DNA of 64,000 nt from Mastigias papua (lineage: Eukaryota > Cnidaria > Scyphozoa > Rhizostomeae > Mastigiidae): the NCBI GenBank assembly GCA_964019165.1, contig OZ025268.1:2471501-2535500 (forward strand), given 5' to 3'. This document shows, piece by piece, positions 12,108-44,934 of the stretch (position 1 is its first letter; each line of letters opens with the position of its first letter). The notes below the pieces were generated by a model. The model did not search any database, was not told where the DNA came from, and worked only from the letters and a program-made list of their open reading frames with translations. The position numbers were made by a program, and so were the translations under genes.

Positions 12108-12660
12108 TGATATGAAATGATATCGTATGATATGAAATATGATATGATATGATATGATATATGATATGATATGATATATGATATGATATGATATATGATA
12201 TGATGTGATATGATATGAGATGATGTGACGTGATATGATATGATTGATATGATTGATATGGCATGGTATGATACGATATGATGTGATATGATATGATGTG
12301 ATGTGATATGATTGACATGATATGATATGATATGACATGACATGACATGACATGACATGACATGACATGACATGACATGATATGACATGACATGATGTGA
12401 TGTGATGTGTTGTGATATGATGTGATGTGATATGATTGACATGATATGACATGACATGACATGACATGACATGACATGACATGACATGACATGGCATGAT
12501 ATGACATGACATGATATGATGTGTTGTGATATGATGTGATATGATATGATTGATATGACATGATATGATATGATATGATATGATGTGATATGATATGATG
12601 TAATATGATATGACATGATATGATGCGATATGATGTGATATGGTATGATATGCTATAAAA
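12108..12660. repeat. Pentanucleotide satellite (GATAT/GACAT variants)
   Basis: About 550 bp of period-5 repeat, mostly TGATA with patches where it becomes TGACA, and occasional TGATG variants. The minus strand is open in all three frames (up to 199 codons of Ser-Tyr-His-Ile type), simply because the pentamer and its variants contain no stop on that strand. There is a higher-order pattern: the TGACA block of about 60-75 bp occurs twice (near 12,330-12,390 and 12,445-12,510), each followed by a TGATGTG block. Confidence 0.92.
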
Positions 12661-13470
12661 CGCTATGAAATGTCATAATATAGTATGATACTGTATGCTA
12701 CGCTATGACATGAGTTATATGATATAAAATAATTGATACAATTGGATATAGCGTAATATATAATACAGCATGATTTTTTTGGCACGATATGATTGCCTTA
12801 TCATACTGATACGATACGATCCGGTGGGGTAACTATAACCGATGTTCACCTGATCCGTTGGTGTCAGTTCAGCATTTTTTCTGCAATGAAAAATAATACT
12901 TGAGCAGCAACAGTGAATATCTTTTGATCAAAGACTATTAAATAAAACCAAAGGCAAAGCCCAGCTATATACAACCAACGATGGACTACCATAGTCATCA
13001 CATAAAGCGTTGGTTACCAGTATAAAGCTTTAAACTACATAGAGCTGTTAACTGGAGTCCCAGTTGCCATTGACTGTTGTCAACAGACAATGCAATTGGT
13101 ACAGTCATATCCCGTTATAACGCCATCGAATGTCCCTGCAAAATTCTGGCAGTAAAGTGGGGTTGCCGTCCCTAATATTGAAGTTATCATAAATTTATTT
13201 ACTTGCAAGTGGCTAATAAGTTTGGTGCACATATGTTTCTCTCAAGATCAAATCATGCTTGTGATGACGAAAGCTATTCCTCAGCCAATCAGAGGAATGT
13301 CTGATGATGAAAAGCAATCAAAGGGTGATTTTGAAACCTTTCAGTTGGACACGTGGATCATCTCCAGGAGTACCAAGTACCAAGCTGAAACTTTGGTGGT
13401 CCGCAAAGAGTCAAAAAATCAATTTGGTGGTTTATCCGGTTATTTTCTTCAGTTTGTTCCGCACAATTTA
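12661..13470. other. Spacer, decaying edge of the satellite then unique sequence
   Basis: The first ~130 bp still show eroded satellite words (TATGATA, CTATGA). The remainder is unique and carries no supported gene. Confidence 0.4.
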
Positions 13471-13547
13471 CGGCGGATGGCGGATAGCGGATAGCGGATG
13501 GCGGATGGCGGATGGCGGATGGTAGATGGTGGATGGTGGATGGCGGG
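13471..13547 (+). repeat. 7-bp minisatellite (GCGGATG)n
   Basis: About eleven tandem copies of GCGGATG or close variants (GTAGATG, GTGGATG). Confidence 0.85.
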
Positions 13548-13629
13548 GGAATGGAGGTATACCAGGGCTTGCTTAAGAATATACATTTGTTCCAGCAAAG
13601 CAGAGGTGGAAGATGAGGCTGGCGTTATA

Positions 13630-13647
13630 AGGGGGGGGGGGGGGGGG
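13630..13647 (+). repeat. Poly-G run
   Basis: An almost uninterrupted G tract of about 17 bases, G-quadruplex-capable and a likely sequencing/assembly weak spot. Confidence 0.8.
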
Positions 13648-14090
13648 AGGTACACAGGTGTTTGACTGTAATATAATCTAGCGCGTTGTTATAGCAACAG
13701 ATATAGTACCAAGATGCCTACCTTCGCTCGGTGCTTGTCAGATAAGCAATATTCTCTTTAGCCCCTGGTTGCATTGTCCCTGGCACTGCCTGATTCATTA
13801 TAATTAACGCTCTGTTGAATAGCTCTATAAAAGAAGAATATTTGTGCAGAACTGATCAAATTCATTTGCAAATGATGACAAAGCTTGAATCACTGAATGA
13901 GACATAATAAAATGCGAGCAATAAAATGAACTAAGGTCTAAACCAAATAATAGCAGACACAGCAGAATATGTAAGAGGAAAAAAAGGACATCGAGATTGG
14001 ACAGCGGATTTGGACGCCAGATACCCGATAGGAAATGAAAGCCAGCCGAAGATGACGATGACGGCGACGATGGTGATAGTGATGACACAG

Positions 14091-14159
14091 ATGATGATGG
14101 TGGTGATGATGATGATGATGATGAGGATGATGAGGATGATGAGGATGATGAGGATGATG

Positions 14160-14197
<38 letters not shown>

Positions 14198-14223
14198 GAT
14201 GATGATGATGATGATGATGATGA
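14091..14223 (+). repeat. (GAT)n microsatellite with GAG interruptions
   Basis: About 130 bp of GAT triplets; the middle part has a regular GATGATGAG nonamer alternation. Poly-Ser, poly-His and poly-Met frames on both strands come from this repeat only. Confidence 0.9.
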
Positions 14224-16007
14224 GGACAAATGGGTATTCCTGATAGAATGATCATCTATATCATGAAAGAAAGAACCTGCACTTATCCTTCTCCGCAAGC
14301 GCTCTTAATATATTACGAGAAGCCACTCAGTTTTCAAACTACGTAATTTTATCTACTTTAGCATACAAGAATGGCTAAAGATACACTCAAAAGTAAATTG
14401 AGCTCATTCACTAGGATGTTTGGAATAGCCAACTACAGATAAAACATCAGAGTTATTTACATAAATGAACTGAAAGTTGCCAAAAAGGGTCAATATGGTA
14501 GCTAAGTATTTTAATCTAATGCTGAGAAGATCACTAAGAAGCCAGAGATCATTATGCCTTTCACTAGCATCTTTCCACAAATGCATTTTGTGTTATTACA
14601 CCTTTATTCTCTGAATTCACATGTCATCCCAGAGGTCTTTACGAGCCAGTGCATGTTGCATTTATAATCATACATGTCAAAGTTAAAAGGATTCGTATGC
14701 ATGAGTTCCTTCTTTTCTGATTCCTAAACGAGATTTTCTAGATTTGACAGGCCAAAGTCATATTTACTGTCAAAACTGCCAAAGATATAAGACGGCAAAT
14801 TGCTGTTAAGTGAAACGGACATGAGTTCAGTCCTTGCTTTTAGATTTGCTACTCTTAAGTCCCAAAGGCACAAGAGGTTGGAATAATAGGGGGGTTGGAA
14901 CTTTCCTAGAAACCTAATAAACGGTGAGTTGGAATAAACGAGGAGTTGGAATAAACGGGGTAGGCGAAAAATTCTCTAATTATACTAGCTACAATTGTTT
15001 CAACTGTAAGCAAAATAAAAAACACGATTCCTCAATCGACATACAGACTCAAAAATAAGAAATGGATGGTCTGGAACAAAGGTGTCCTGTGTGAATGTTT
15101 ATTAATAAACGGGGGTACATTTATATGGGACTGAAGAGTAGCCGGCACACTATATCCAACTCAATAAGTATACGCACACGATTCGCCTGCAATGTGAGCA
15201 AAGCACATTGAAAAAATGGTTCAAGAGTGTCAGCTCAGTAGTCAATTTGATAAAAAGTAAATCAAAACGGGGGGACAAAAACAAATCAGAGAAAGAACTT
15301 GGAAAGAAACCAGTATTTATATATGTTATTGGCCGGCAAAGCTGATAACAGTTCATTTATGCCAACAAACTTCATGAGAAAATCTTAGGGGGCTGCATTT
15401 TCTCAATGTTTAGAAGATGATTTTGATGCACAACAATACTAACAGCATTGAGCTGACAGTGACAGTTAAGAATGAAGTGAGTCAAACTCGTCCAAATTAA
15501 TAAATTTCACGTAAAAGAACAATGTGTGTCTCAAAAAGGGCATGACCCCAAAAATTTCTGTATCTCTTGACCCTTATCCTCCCAACTTGTCACCTCCCAT
15601 CATCCTTGTCCATACTCTTCCGTACCTGGGGCCCCCATTGTATGAAAATAAGAAATCAGGATGCACTTCCAGACGACATCCTTCACGTCAGGATTCTTGA
15701 AATTAAGATACTTCATACAAAAGCAAAACTGGCAGTTTTTATGAGGGGCAGCGCCAGCTTCCACAGACTGGGGGTCATTGGTGGACCATGCTCTTTAGTA
15801 CAGCGTACAATAAAACATACAACCAAAGGATGATAAACAACAAACCTCTTCTACTCAAATTTGGTCCCCCCTAGCCCCCTAGTTGCACCGCCTCTGACTT
15901 TAATTATTGCTTCCATTTGATAAATTTAAATTTTAAATCATGCTAAAAGTACCTATAAGTGATAATATATCAGGTTCTTTCAATAATGGAGGTAAGTCTT
16001 CACATAC
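14224..16007. other. Spacer between the microsatellite and the last recognised TFIP11 exon
   Basis: No supported gene. I searched the minus strand here for the missing C-terminal exons of TFIP11 and found none. A degenerate repeat of GAGTTGGAATAAACG lies at about 14,877-14,965. Confidence 0.4.
14877..14965 (+). repeat. Short degenerate repeat, GTTGGAATAAACG unit
   Basis: Four imperfect copies of a GTTGGAA(TAAACG) word with G-rich spacers. An isolated ATTAATAAACGGGGGTAC near 15,100 may be the far end of the same element. Confidence 0.4.
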
Positions 16008-30554
<14,547 letters not shown>

Positions 30555-31083
30555 AATTATTTCTTACTTTGAAACTGCACTTCAAATATCAGCCTCGTTT
30601 TTTATGTCTCGTTTCCACACAAGAGTTTACGGGCGAAGGGCGAAAGCAGTGGGGGAAACTTGGCTCTTTATGGGAGGGAGGGGGGAAACAGGCCACGAAA
30701 GTCTGGAGTGAAACTATGAGGAAAGCTTGTAATAGCTTTACCCACTCCTTCACCCTAACAACTCCGCTGATCTTTGAACCTTTCGGGGGGGGGCAACCAT
30801 CTCCCTCATTCCCCTTATGTCTGCCACTGGAACGAGAGGATTCTACCATCAACTCTCCTAAATTTGGTTTTGATCGTAATCATTTCTAGATGGCTAATCT
30901 GTATTTACAGATACGGAAATTTCACCACTGACGTACCCTTGTTCTATTTCGAAGTGTTGATCGCATGATTTCCCGTCTTATTCACAAATACCCATCAATT
31001 CAACCCATGTAGAACAGCTGCTGCTCAGCAATGTTGATTTCGAGACGGGATTACTTGCAGTTGTTCTCAGACAGTGCTAGTAG
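30555..31083. promoter_or_regulatory. Shared intergenic region between TFIP11 and the EMRE-like gene
   Basis: About 530 bp separates the start codons of two divergent genes, so it probably acts as a bidirectional promoter with both 5' UTRs. It contains two G-rich runs (near 30,670 and 30,785) but no TATA box close to either start codon. Functional role is inference from layout. Confidence 0.45.
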
Positions 31084-31404
31084 ATGAATGAAAGCAAGAT
31101 GAATCTCATATGCTCATTGTCAACAAGGAAAATGCATGCAACAAGGTTTTGCTTGAATAATGGGCTGATCAGATGTTCTCGCAATAAAGTTGCAACAACA
31201 GGTTGTGGAGCAACACATCTAAATCGCATAAGATCCTACTATACAAGAGATTACACCAACAAAAGCAAGGTTATCACGCCAAAGCCAAAGCGTTATACGG
31301 GTCCATACAAAGTCTTCTTTGTCTTGGGAATATTTAGTACACTTGGTGCAGTGACTGGGAAAGTATCCTGTGAACTACTAGAAAAAATTAGCAAAGAGAT
31401 TTGA
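31084..31404 (+). CDS. EMRE-like protein, candidate mitochondrial calcium uniporter subunit
   Basis: Single-exon frame of 106 residues. The first ~55 residues are basic and Ser/Thr-rich with almost no acidic residues, as expected of a mitochondrial targeting sequence. Then comes KVITPKPKRY, which matches the PKP motif that in EMRE (SMDT1) contacts MCU, followed by one hydrophobic segment (VFFVLGIFSTLGAVTG, ~77-92) and KVSCELLEKISKEI. In EMRE the equivalent stretch is a GxxxS membrane helix followed by a conserved leucine-rich stretch with an acidic pair. Here the GxxxS serine position is glycine, and the C-terminal poly-acidic tail that normally binds MICU1 is missing. EMRE proteins are about 100 residues, so length fits. 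A possible AATAAA poly(A) signal lies at 31,831. Identity rests on one short motif region, so it is probable rather than certain. A shorter start at residue 6 or 17 is possible. Confidence 0.55.
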   Translation: MNESKMNLICSLSTRKMHATRFCLNNGLIRCSRNKVATTGCGATHLNRIRSYYTRDYTNKSKVITPKPKRYTGPYKVFFVLGIFSTLGAVTGKVSCELLEKISKEI

Positions 31405-31580
31405 GTTCGTTGGTGGGATAATCAAGGATCAATTTTGGAGTAAAGGAAAGAAGCATTTGTCTTTTTAAGCAGATCTGATTAACTTAATTTGGCCTTGTCA
31501 GTAGCAACCTATGAAGATTACACTAGATGAAGATTATCGACAACATAGCAGAAAGGATACATTTTAAGGGTTTCGAAAGG

Positions 31581-31741
31581 ACTTTACCATAATTATCTCT
31601 GATTTGAATATTTGATAACAAGGAAGAAGACGAATGGATACTTCGATGTTTTGGTATAATTGCATCATCGATATTTGGATAAAAGACATCTTTGGCCTGA
31701 GGATCGTAATCAATCCGGAATGTTTCGGTTCTCATCCACAT
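31581..31741 (-). CDS. Unassigned minus-strand candidate exon
   Basis: The frame starting near 31,741 reads FRIDYDPQAKDVFYPNIDDA, then a Ser-rich stretch and IQIRDNYG, ending at a plausible splice donor (G|GTAAAG) at about 31,581. Residue composition looks protein-like rather than random, but I do not recognise a family and found no partner exon. It lies downstream of the EMRE-like gene on the opposite strand. Confidence 0.22.
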
Positions 31742-31948
31742 GAATTTTCTTCAATTATGAATTAAATATGAAAGCAAACAGGTTACTTATTATATAAAGG
31801 TATTAATTTGGATAGAAACGATTACTTATAAATAAAGCAATCCTGGTGGATTTAAGGAAGTTTCATATTATCAAGATAATTCTGAAAATTCCGTTTTAGC
31901 CTTTAGGACTTCAAAATCGAAGTATGCTAGTAGCAGGAAGATACACAT

Positions 31949-31976
31949 GGACACAGGGACACAGGGACACAGGGAT
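31949..31976 (+). repeat. 10-bp tandem repeat ACACAGGGAC
   Basis: Three near-perfect copies of GGACACAGGG. Confidence 0.75.
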
Positions 31977-32096
31977 TAGAAATCAAACTGTGGAATAGAT
32001 GACCTGTCTGGGAATCAAGTGGTGTTTGGTTCATCCTTGTTACAGAGGCATTTGTAAATAAACTCCACTTGAAAAATAGCTTCATTTCACTTAGTA

Positions 32097-32530
32097 CACG
32101 CTTTTATTTTTAAAATGAACCACTTCATAAAAAAAACCTATGTATAGAATTTCGAAATATCAAAAGAACTTATTCAACTAAAGGAAAATTTCCTAAAGAA
32201 CTTTTAAGTTTAAAAATTTTTATAACACCAAACAATCAAGAATTAGAAAGCCAGTTCCATTCGTTTGTAGCCAAAAGCCGCATAGATCGTGTGTTACGTT
32301 TGTGTCAAGTGTTTCATTAACCTTTGTTGTGGTTTTAATCTAAAGTTATAGCCAAAATTCAGAATTTCGATGTTTTACTTTTGTCTATACCGGACTTGTA
32401 GCATCAGATGTGGATTGAAAATTAAGGAACTATTAAGGAACTTTTAGTACTACAATTTGATCATTGGAAGTCCAATAATAAGGAACTTTTGGGACTAGAC
32501 CCTGAGCTAGGTTCCTTATAAAAAAGCGTG
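32097..32530. mobile_element. TA-flanked MITE, family A copy 3 (diverged)
   Basis: A 434-bp element with TIR CACGCTTTTATTTTTAAAATGA at the left and CTTATAAAAAAGCGTG at the right, flanked by TA. Its interior is clearly related to copies 1 and 2 (TTAAGGAACTATTAAGGAAC, TTTTAGTACTA) but with many substitutions, so it is older. Confidence 0.82.
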
Positions 32531-34720
32531 TAAACTCTGTTTATATATTGCTGTTCCGGGACTTGGGAAGCACTTGAAAGCTGGAGGTGTTAGAAGATTA
32601 AAAGACACCCCTACCACAACTTTTGGTACTTTAGTTCACATCCAAGGATACATGCACTCATTAGAAATTAGCTAGATATGCTCAATAGGGGGGTGTGACA
32701 ACGGGGAGAATACTAGACTCCCGCTCTTTTCCTTCAAAAGAAGATGCCTTTTCATGGAAAACATTGAAGCTGCTTATTGTATTTTTGTTCAGTAGATCTG
32801 CTTATAATCATCCTTAAAGCTTGAAAGTAACGAAATCAAGAGAATTCTTCCGTTTCTGTTTAATTATCCCTAATTATGCCCCACCAGTCTTCCAGGTACT
32901 TTCGGAAGTTTGGAAGAATTGAGAATATATCCCCAGTGCCTCGATTCCTATTTTATGATTTTCTTAGCAATGGGATTGCAAGTTAGTGTAGCGTTGTCTT
33001 CGCTATATCTCATGGAAAGTGTGCTTACAAATATATTGTAAATGAGCGTAAGGCCAAATGTAAAAATAAGTTATAGCGAGACCTTGGAAGCTTGGCCTTC
33101 GGTCTGTAATTGGCTTACCTTGACAACTTCAAAGGAAAGTGCAAGACGTCTTTGGTTTCTAAACAAATGCTGACCTGGTGCAAAGTTAAGTAGTTATATT
33201 TTTCGAAACATTCCAACACCAAATGACACTCATATTAATATACCAAATAAAAAGTTGAGCCTCATTCATTAGCTCATGAATAAGATATGAATTATGATGT
33301 CAATGACTTCGATTAGGCTAGGTTAATTTATGTGTAGACTGACAAACATACTCTGTTTGTACTATTGATTATAATATGTTAAAAAGTAATAAGTTTTAAG
33401 AATTGTTAGATTGATCAATGAATTTACCTTGAAATGCTGGGTTTGAATGTCATTTCTTGCAGGTGTTTTTACAGAATAAAGTAACTTCTACCATTACTGG
33501 TAGTTAAGATATCCATCTTAAATAAAACAAAGCTCGTTATGTTCTTTATTAATATTCAGTTTCAATAACAGTTTAAGAATGAGGCAATGCTAGAATGCCG
33601 AATTGAACCATTCAAGGACTCCTGCACGTGACTAGAGTAGGGTGCAAGGCTTCCAATGAGGGCACATTGACGAAGTTTTCTATTAAAATATCTTAGTCCC
33701 ACTGCTACGTAAAATATCGCTTGTATAGGTATGTGCTCCCGCAAAGGGTAGATTCTAGCGCTCAGATTCTTTGTAATAGGGAACATTTTAATTAAACATA
33801 TGCAGATGGTCCTATGTTACAGGGTACTTCTTGTCCATCCTGAATGAGGGTCAGGGAACAGTTGCCCCTCCTACACCCAAGATAGGAGCCCCTGGAACCA
33901 ATGATAGGAAGTAATCAGAGTAGTTAGCCTCGTATTGGATCGGGATCTAGGCGTGACTTCCGTTTCCTTTCCCTGGGTGGGTGCTAACCTGGCCTATAAA
34001 CAAATTAATGGTGTTTGAGCCCTTGGTAAGAAGAGGAACGGAGTAATTGAATGAATGCGGCTTTGTTCTTAGCCTTTCATTTCATCAATATAAAAAGTAA
34101 GAACTCTCTCCTATCATTGCTTATATTTCGTATTGGATAAACAGCTTGATGTGCATGTGAGATTTGTCAGCAAAGCACATTTTTGTATTTATCAGTATAA
34201 CATTTTGTAATGTGTTATTGCAACTTAGAGTTGCTAGAACTTTTGTCTATAGGCAAAGGATAGAACCAGTTCATATATTTCATCGTAATGTGTCCTCCCT
34301 GAATGCCATTTTTCTTTGCATCAGTGGCTGGAGAGTTTGAATTAGTAGTATGAATCTAGCATGGAGGCCAGCAAGGAGAGACTTCTGTTGATTAACGGGA
34401 TTAACGATTGTGTGTAGGTCTGTTTGATGGTAGATATATTGCTGGGGAACGTTTTGAGCTAGATCAACCTAGTACATTAAAAGCTCTTAATCTACTTTGA
34501 CAACACTTGATGATATCGTGACTTGCCATAAAATGTATTTGTTTTTATTACTATTATTATGTACATATTTAGAATTGGGGAATTTCTATTATTCTGTCAG
34601 ATTGCTTGCATTAATGTGGAATGGTTTTCTTAAGTATTTCCATACTTATTTAGCCATCTGCTTGTCAAAACTCATTAATACGTATTTGTTCAGGATTGAG
34701 CTCCCGGTTTTAGTCTCAAG
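32531..34720. other. Spacer and likely 5' region upstream of RSU1
   Basis: AT-rich DNA without a supported coding region. A TTGTTCAG acceptor-like site about 30 bp before the RSU1 start codon (near 34,685-34,692) suggests that the 5' UTR may be spliced to an upstream non-coding exon that I cannot place. A conserved-looking minus-strand frame at 33,786-33,562 was not recognised. Confidence 0.4.
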
Positions 34721-41138
<6,418 letters not shown>

Positions 41139-41335
41139 AGAACGCCTCGAAGAAATAGTGCAAGAAAGTTATCATGAAGAATTATCATTTATATTATTAT
41201 GACGCTGTTATTTTGATTCTGGTGACCTAAAAAGCTTGGCACTGTCGACCTGTTTACCCACTGAGTACCTGTGAATCTCAGTATAAAAGTATTTCAATAT
41301 ATTTTTTACTACAATTGGATTACTGCCGATACTGT

Positions 41336-41410
41336 GATTGGTGTTTTAGTGATTGGTGTTTTAGTGATTGGTGTTTTAGTGATTGGTGTTTTAGTGATTG
41401 GTGTTTTAGT
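41336..41410 (+). repeat. 15-bp minisatellite after RSU1 stop
   Basis: Five perfect copies of TGATTGGTGTTTTAG about 200 bp past the RSU1 stop codon, probably within its 3' UTR. The period is a multiple of three, which creates a misleading open frame. Confidence 0.9.
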
Positions 41411-43075
41411 GCAGTTATGAGGCACTGGGACATTTTTGTAAACAGGAGAAACAATGGATGCGGCCTATTTTTATTGGCAGTCTTCTTTATGCATTTGAAG
41501 GATCTGATACGGATGTAAGTGACTGGTATCTTTTGTAAATATATGTACCTGACAGTTATTACAGTTATGTAGCATTTGAAACTTGTTGCATAACTTGTTT
41601 ACTTAGACTGAATTTAGTTTTACAGTATGATTTTCACTCACTCATGTCACCAGTTTATTGATAGCCTCATTCCCGACATATTTACGTATATTTTAGGAGA
41701 TATAAAGTGTAGAAATTATTTGACAAATTTTGTATCAAATTTAACTGCAATCGTTGGTATGCACGTAGAAGTTTTAGCTTGAGTATAGAGTTGAGAGTAT
41801 ATTCGATTCGCTTCATGTTTGCTATTATTTTTTTTGCAGTTTTACGGCAATTCTTTCATAGTTTTTCAGTATGTTTGTTGCCAATTATGTATTGCGTTCA
41901 TCTACCGTATTTGGCAATGTTCGCAACTTCAAGTGCTATTATGTATTGCAACTACTAATTGTATTGTCAATAGCTAGGTTGGAGTTTCTATACCATCTGT
42001 CATTTGGTGGGTGAACAATCCCATTTGCGGATGAATTCGCGTAGCGGGAGGAATACTGCGTCCGATGGTCACATGGTTACATGGTTCGGCCAATGGGCAA
42101 CCATTGACTCCTGGTTTAGTTGATCTGGAGTTCCATTTGTACTAGTGTTTTCATTGCAAGTTGTTTATTATGTATCAAGAATTTGTAAGTTTGAAAACAC
42201 TTGTGAAAAACAAGTTGTATTTTCAATCATTTCGGTTTAAGTCGTATAACCTTCACCCCTTTTAATTGTGTAGCGGACAATGTTGTTTTACCCGATAGCC
42301 TGATACTTAAAAAATAACTAGGTATAATTGCGGTTTCGCTTCAGTAGAGTTGCAAGAAACTGGAAAGAACCTCCGTCTCGTCGTTCCACAATGTTAGTAA
42401 TCAATTTACTGTTTTTGTTTAGTAGAATCTGTTTGTCAGGGGGAAGGACAGCTAGCTTAAGGACTGTTTTCCATAACTCATTATCCTATGTAGATGGTAG
42501 TACTTAATTTCTTCCCAGTTATTCTAGATTCTTCAAGGCCAAATTTTTTTAAGAATTCCTATCGCATCCTAGGAGTGTCGGTGAATCAGTTATTCTAGCC
42601 ACACACTTCTAGCTCCAAAAGCACCAACTAGACTACTATAAATTAGTTTGCATCTGAGCCTGTTGAGAGATATCCCACTTGTTTACTAGTTTGCCAATTG
42701 ATAAACATTTTAACAGAAGGTCCTTTCTTCACTGTTAGAACAGAGTGACTTAGATTTTTTCTCCCTTAATGCTTATTGTTTCTCTACGATATTTTCTACG
42801 GCAATCTTTAACATACGAGGCATTTTCTTCCTTGCACACGGACTTTGACGATAAGTTCTGCTTGTAGCTGTATATAAGATATACTTGTGAAAGAACTCCC
42901 CCCCTGATAAATATCCTTCATGAATTCATAATAATTTTACTTGTATTTAGATTCATATAGCGCTTAATTATTTATTACTATTAGATTTTTCCATTGAGTA
43001 ATTTCTATATAGAGAAGAACACTGTTTGTCTCCCTCATTATTTGCTTCCCTCCATTATTCGCTGGTTTCTACTTA
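41411..43075. other. Spacer 3' of RSU1
   Basis: AT-rich DNA with no recognised gene; may hold RSU1 3' UTR. Confidence 0.4.
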
Positions 43076-43077
43076 TA

Positions 43078-43350
43078 CGCAGAAAGGCCACGTTAGATTT
43101 GAGTGAAGTTTATGCTCAGCTCGTTGATCTGTTGACAAGAGAGTTGCGTTTTGTCCCAAAAAATCTTAACATGATCGAGTTAGTTTGGTTGTCAACTTTG
43201 GTCGTCGTCATTTCTGCGTGGGGAGTGTGCTTCTACCCGAAATGCGCACCGAAAGAGGAGCGAACAAGCGACCGGAACTATATTTTTGCACAAGGTCAAT
43301 GTTGCCTGCCGTTGCTGCCTCAGGACAAAGATCGAAAGCATTTGCTGTAG
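43078..43350 (+). CDS. Unassigned candidate terminal exon with a membrane segment
   Basis: After an acceptor-like TTATACGCAG, a frame runs 90 codons to a TAG. It has a mixed-charge stretch (DLSEVYAQLVDLLTREL), one hydrophobic segment (LVWLSTLVVVISAWGVCF) and a polar tail. I do not recognise it, no upstream exon was found, and it could be chance. It is about 1.9 kb downstream of RSU1 on the same strand. Confidence 0.22.
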   Translation, partial: RRKATLDLSEVYAQLVDLLTRELRFVPKNLNMIELVWLSTLVVVISAWGVCFYPKCAPKEERTSDRNYIFAQGQCCLPLLPQDKDRKHLL

Positions 43351-43613
43351 AATGAAGGCATACAGGTGTTTACCGGTGGGGTTTTACCCATCAATGTTTT
43401 TAATGGGACGTCACGTTCATCCCAGAATGGATCTTTCTCACGATTTCAGATGATACTTTAAATACCAATTGATCACTCTTTATCGATACGTCTCATTCCT
43501 ACATGTAATTTTTATGGAATTTGAGTATTTGGTTAATATTTTCTCGATGTTTTTTACGATTATTAAAACACACCCGCAACATTTTTCATTATGGTGAACT
43601 TTCAAATTCATGG

Positions 43614-43677
43614 AAATTCATCTGGGGAAATTCATCTGGGGAAATTCATCTGGCATCTGGGGAAATTCATCTGGTTA
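43614..43677 (+). repeat. 14-bp minisatellite GGGGAAATTCATCT
   Basis: Four to five copies, one with an insertion (GGCATCT). Confidence 0.85.
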
Positions 43678-44748
43678 CAGATCAGGAAGCATCACACCAA
43701 ATTGATAATTTAGGTTTTTAGATGTCTCAATAATAAATTCCATATTTAATGCACTTATTTTCTCACCTCAGTCTTTTACGTAAATGTGTAAAATAAAGGT
43801 TTGCCATTTGAGAATTTTTTTGCACTGTACATTTCCATAGATATTTCGCTTATTCCACTCTCCACTTTTGTTAGATGTATTTTGTATTATTTCTTCGATT
43901 GTTGAATAAATCGTTGAACTTCATTTGGTCTGTATTTTTTTCGATTTTCCGGAGCCCTGGAGAGCACTATTTAACGTTGTTTAGATGCAGTATCCAAATA
44001 CTGAAGTTCGTTTGTACCAGTCAATTAGTTAAACGAGATCTGTAGGAATGGGTGGACTTAATGACTTCATGTTCACCGAAGAGCAAAAACGGGTCGATTA
44101 GTTATACTGGGAGACGAAAGGGTGGGAGAAAAGTACATAAAACTCTGCTTTTCGCCGTGACAACAACGCTCCGTTGGACGCTATCATTAGTTCCTGCGCA
44201 ATTGTTCGATACAGCAATATTAGTTCTGTATCTTTTGGGAATATTTTGCGATGAACATAATGGGGTGCCATCCTTCAAGTAATTCTTGTTAACATATGAC
44301 TTTTTGGAACTTTGAGGGATATTTTGAACAATTGAGATCAGGGACTCTGCGATTAACATTATGTTAGTGCCAAGAAAGACTCGTTTCATCAAGGATTGAA
44401 AGACCGGGTGTTTCCTTTTTAGAAGCTAGTGCCACGAGAACACAAGCTAGTAATTGCGCAATTATTTCTTTTTTTTCCTATCTTACTTATACACAATATC
44501 CCTTGGGCTGTTAATGCTACTATAAGATAAAGTCCGTTTGGTTAATGATACTTTTAAATAAATTGAGAAAACTGTGCGTTCAAAAATCGTTGCTTTCTTC
44601 TACGGGGCTTTCTTCTACAGAGTCGTGTTTTATATGGGCTTCAGCTCATCAAATGTGTTTTGTTTTTTTGAATATGGATAAGGTAAGAAATTCTCTGATA
44701 CTTAAAGGGATCTTCCTACCTTGCACTTATACTGTATATCATCTTTTT

Positions 44749-44934
44749 AGATTTTATAAGACCAATGGAACGAATGATCCCTACGACGAAAAGAAACCAA
44801 TCCACATCGATCTCGTTCTCCCTCTTATCTTGAAAAGGTTAGGACACACCGTGGGACAGAAAGACAACATTCTCGTAATAAGAGGATTAAATGAACGATT
44901 GACATCATGTCCTTTCCAGCAATGGCAGCCATAG
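44749..44934 (+). CDS. Unassigned candidate terminal exon
   Basis: After a clear polypyrimidine-AG acceptor (ATCTTTTTAG), an open frame encodes FYKTNGTNDPYDEKKPIHID, then LVLPLILKRLG and a C-terminus ending CPFQQWQP. An AATAAA lies about 180 bp downstream near 45,112. Codon composition looks protein-like, but the family is not recognised and no 5' exon was confidently found. Confidence 0.28.
   Translation, partial: RFYKTNGTNDPYDEKKPIHIDLVLPLILKRLGHTVGQKDNILVIRGLNERLTSCPFQQWQP

Noticed and set aside
11977..12616. Three overlapping 136-199-codon frames of Ser-Tyr-His-Ile type
   Set aside because: All three minus-strand frames are open across a pentanucleotide satellite, which is what a stop-free repeat gives; no coding signal.
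13825..14298. Poly-Ser and poly-His minus-strand frames
   Set aside because: Created by the (GAT)n array.
41315..41518. 67-codon Cys/Trp-rich frame
   Set aside because: Made by a five-copy 15-bp minisatellite whose period is a multiple of three.
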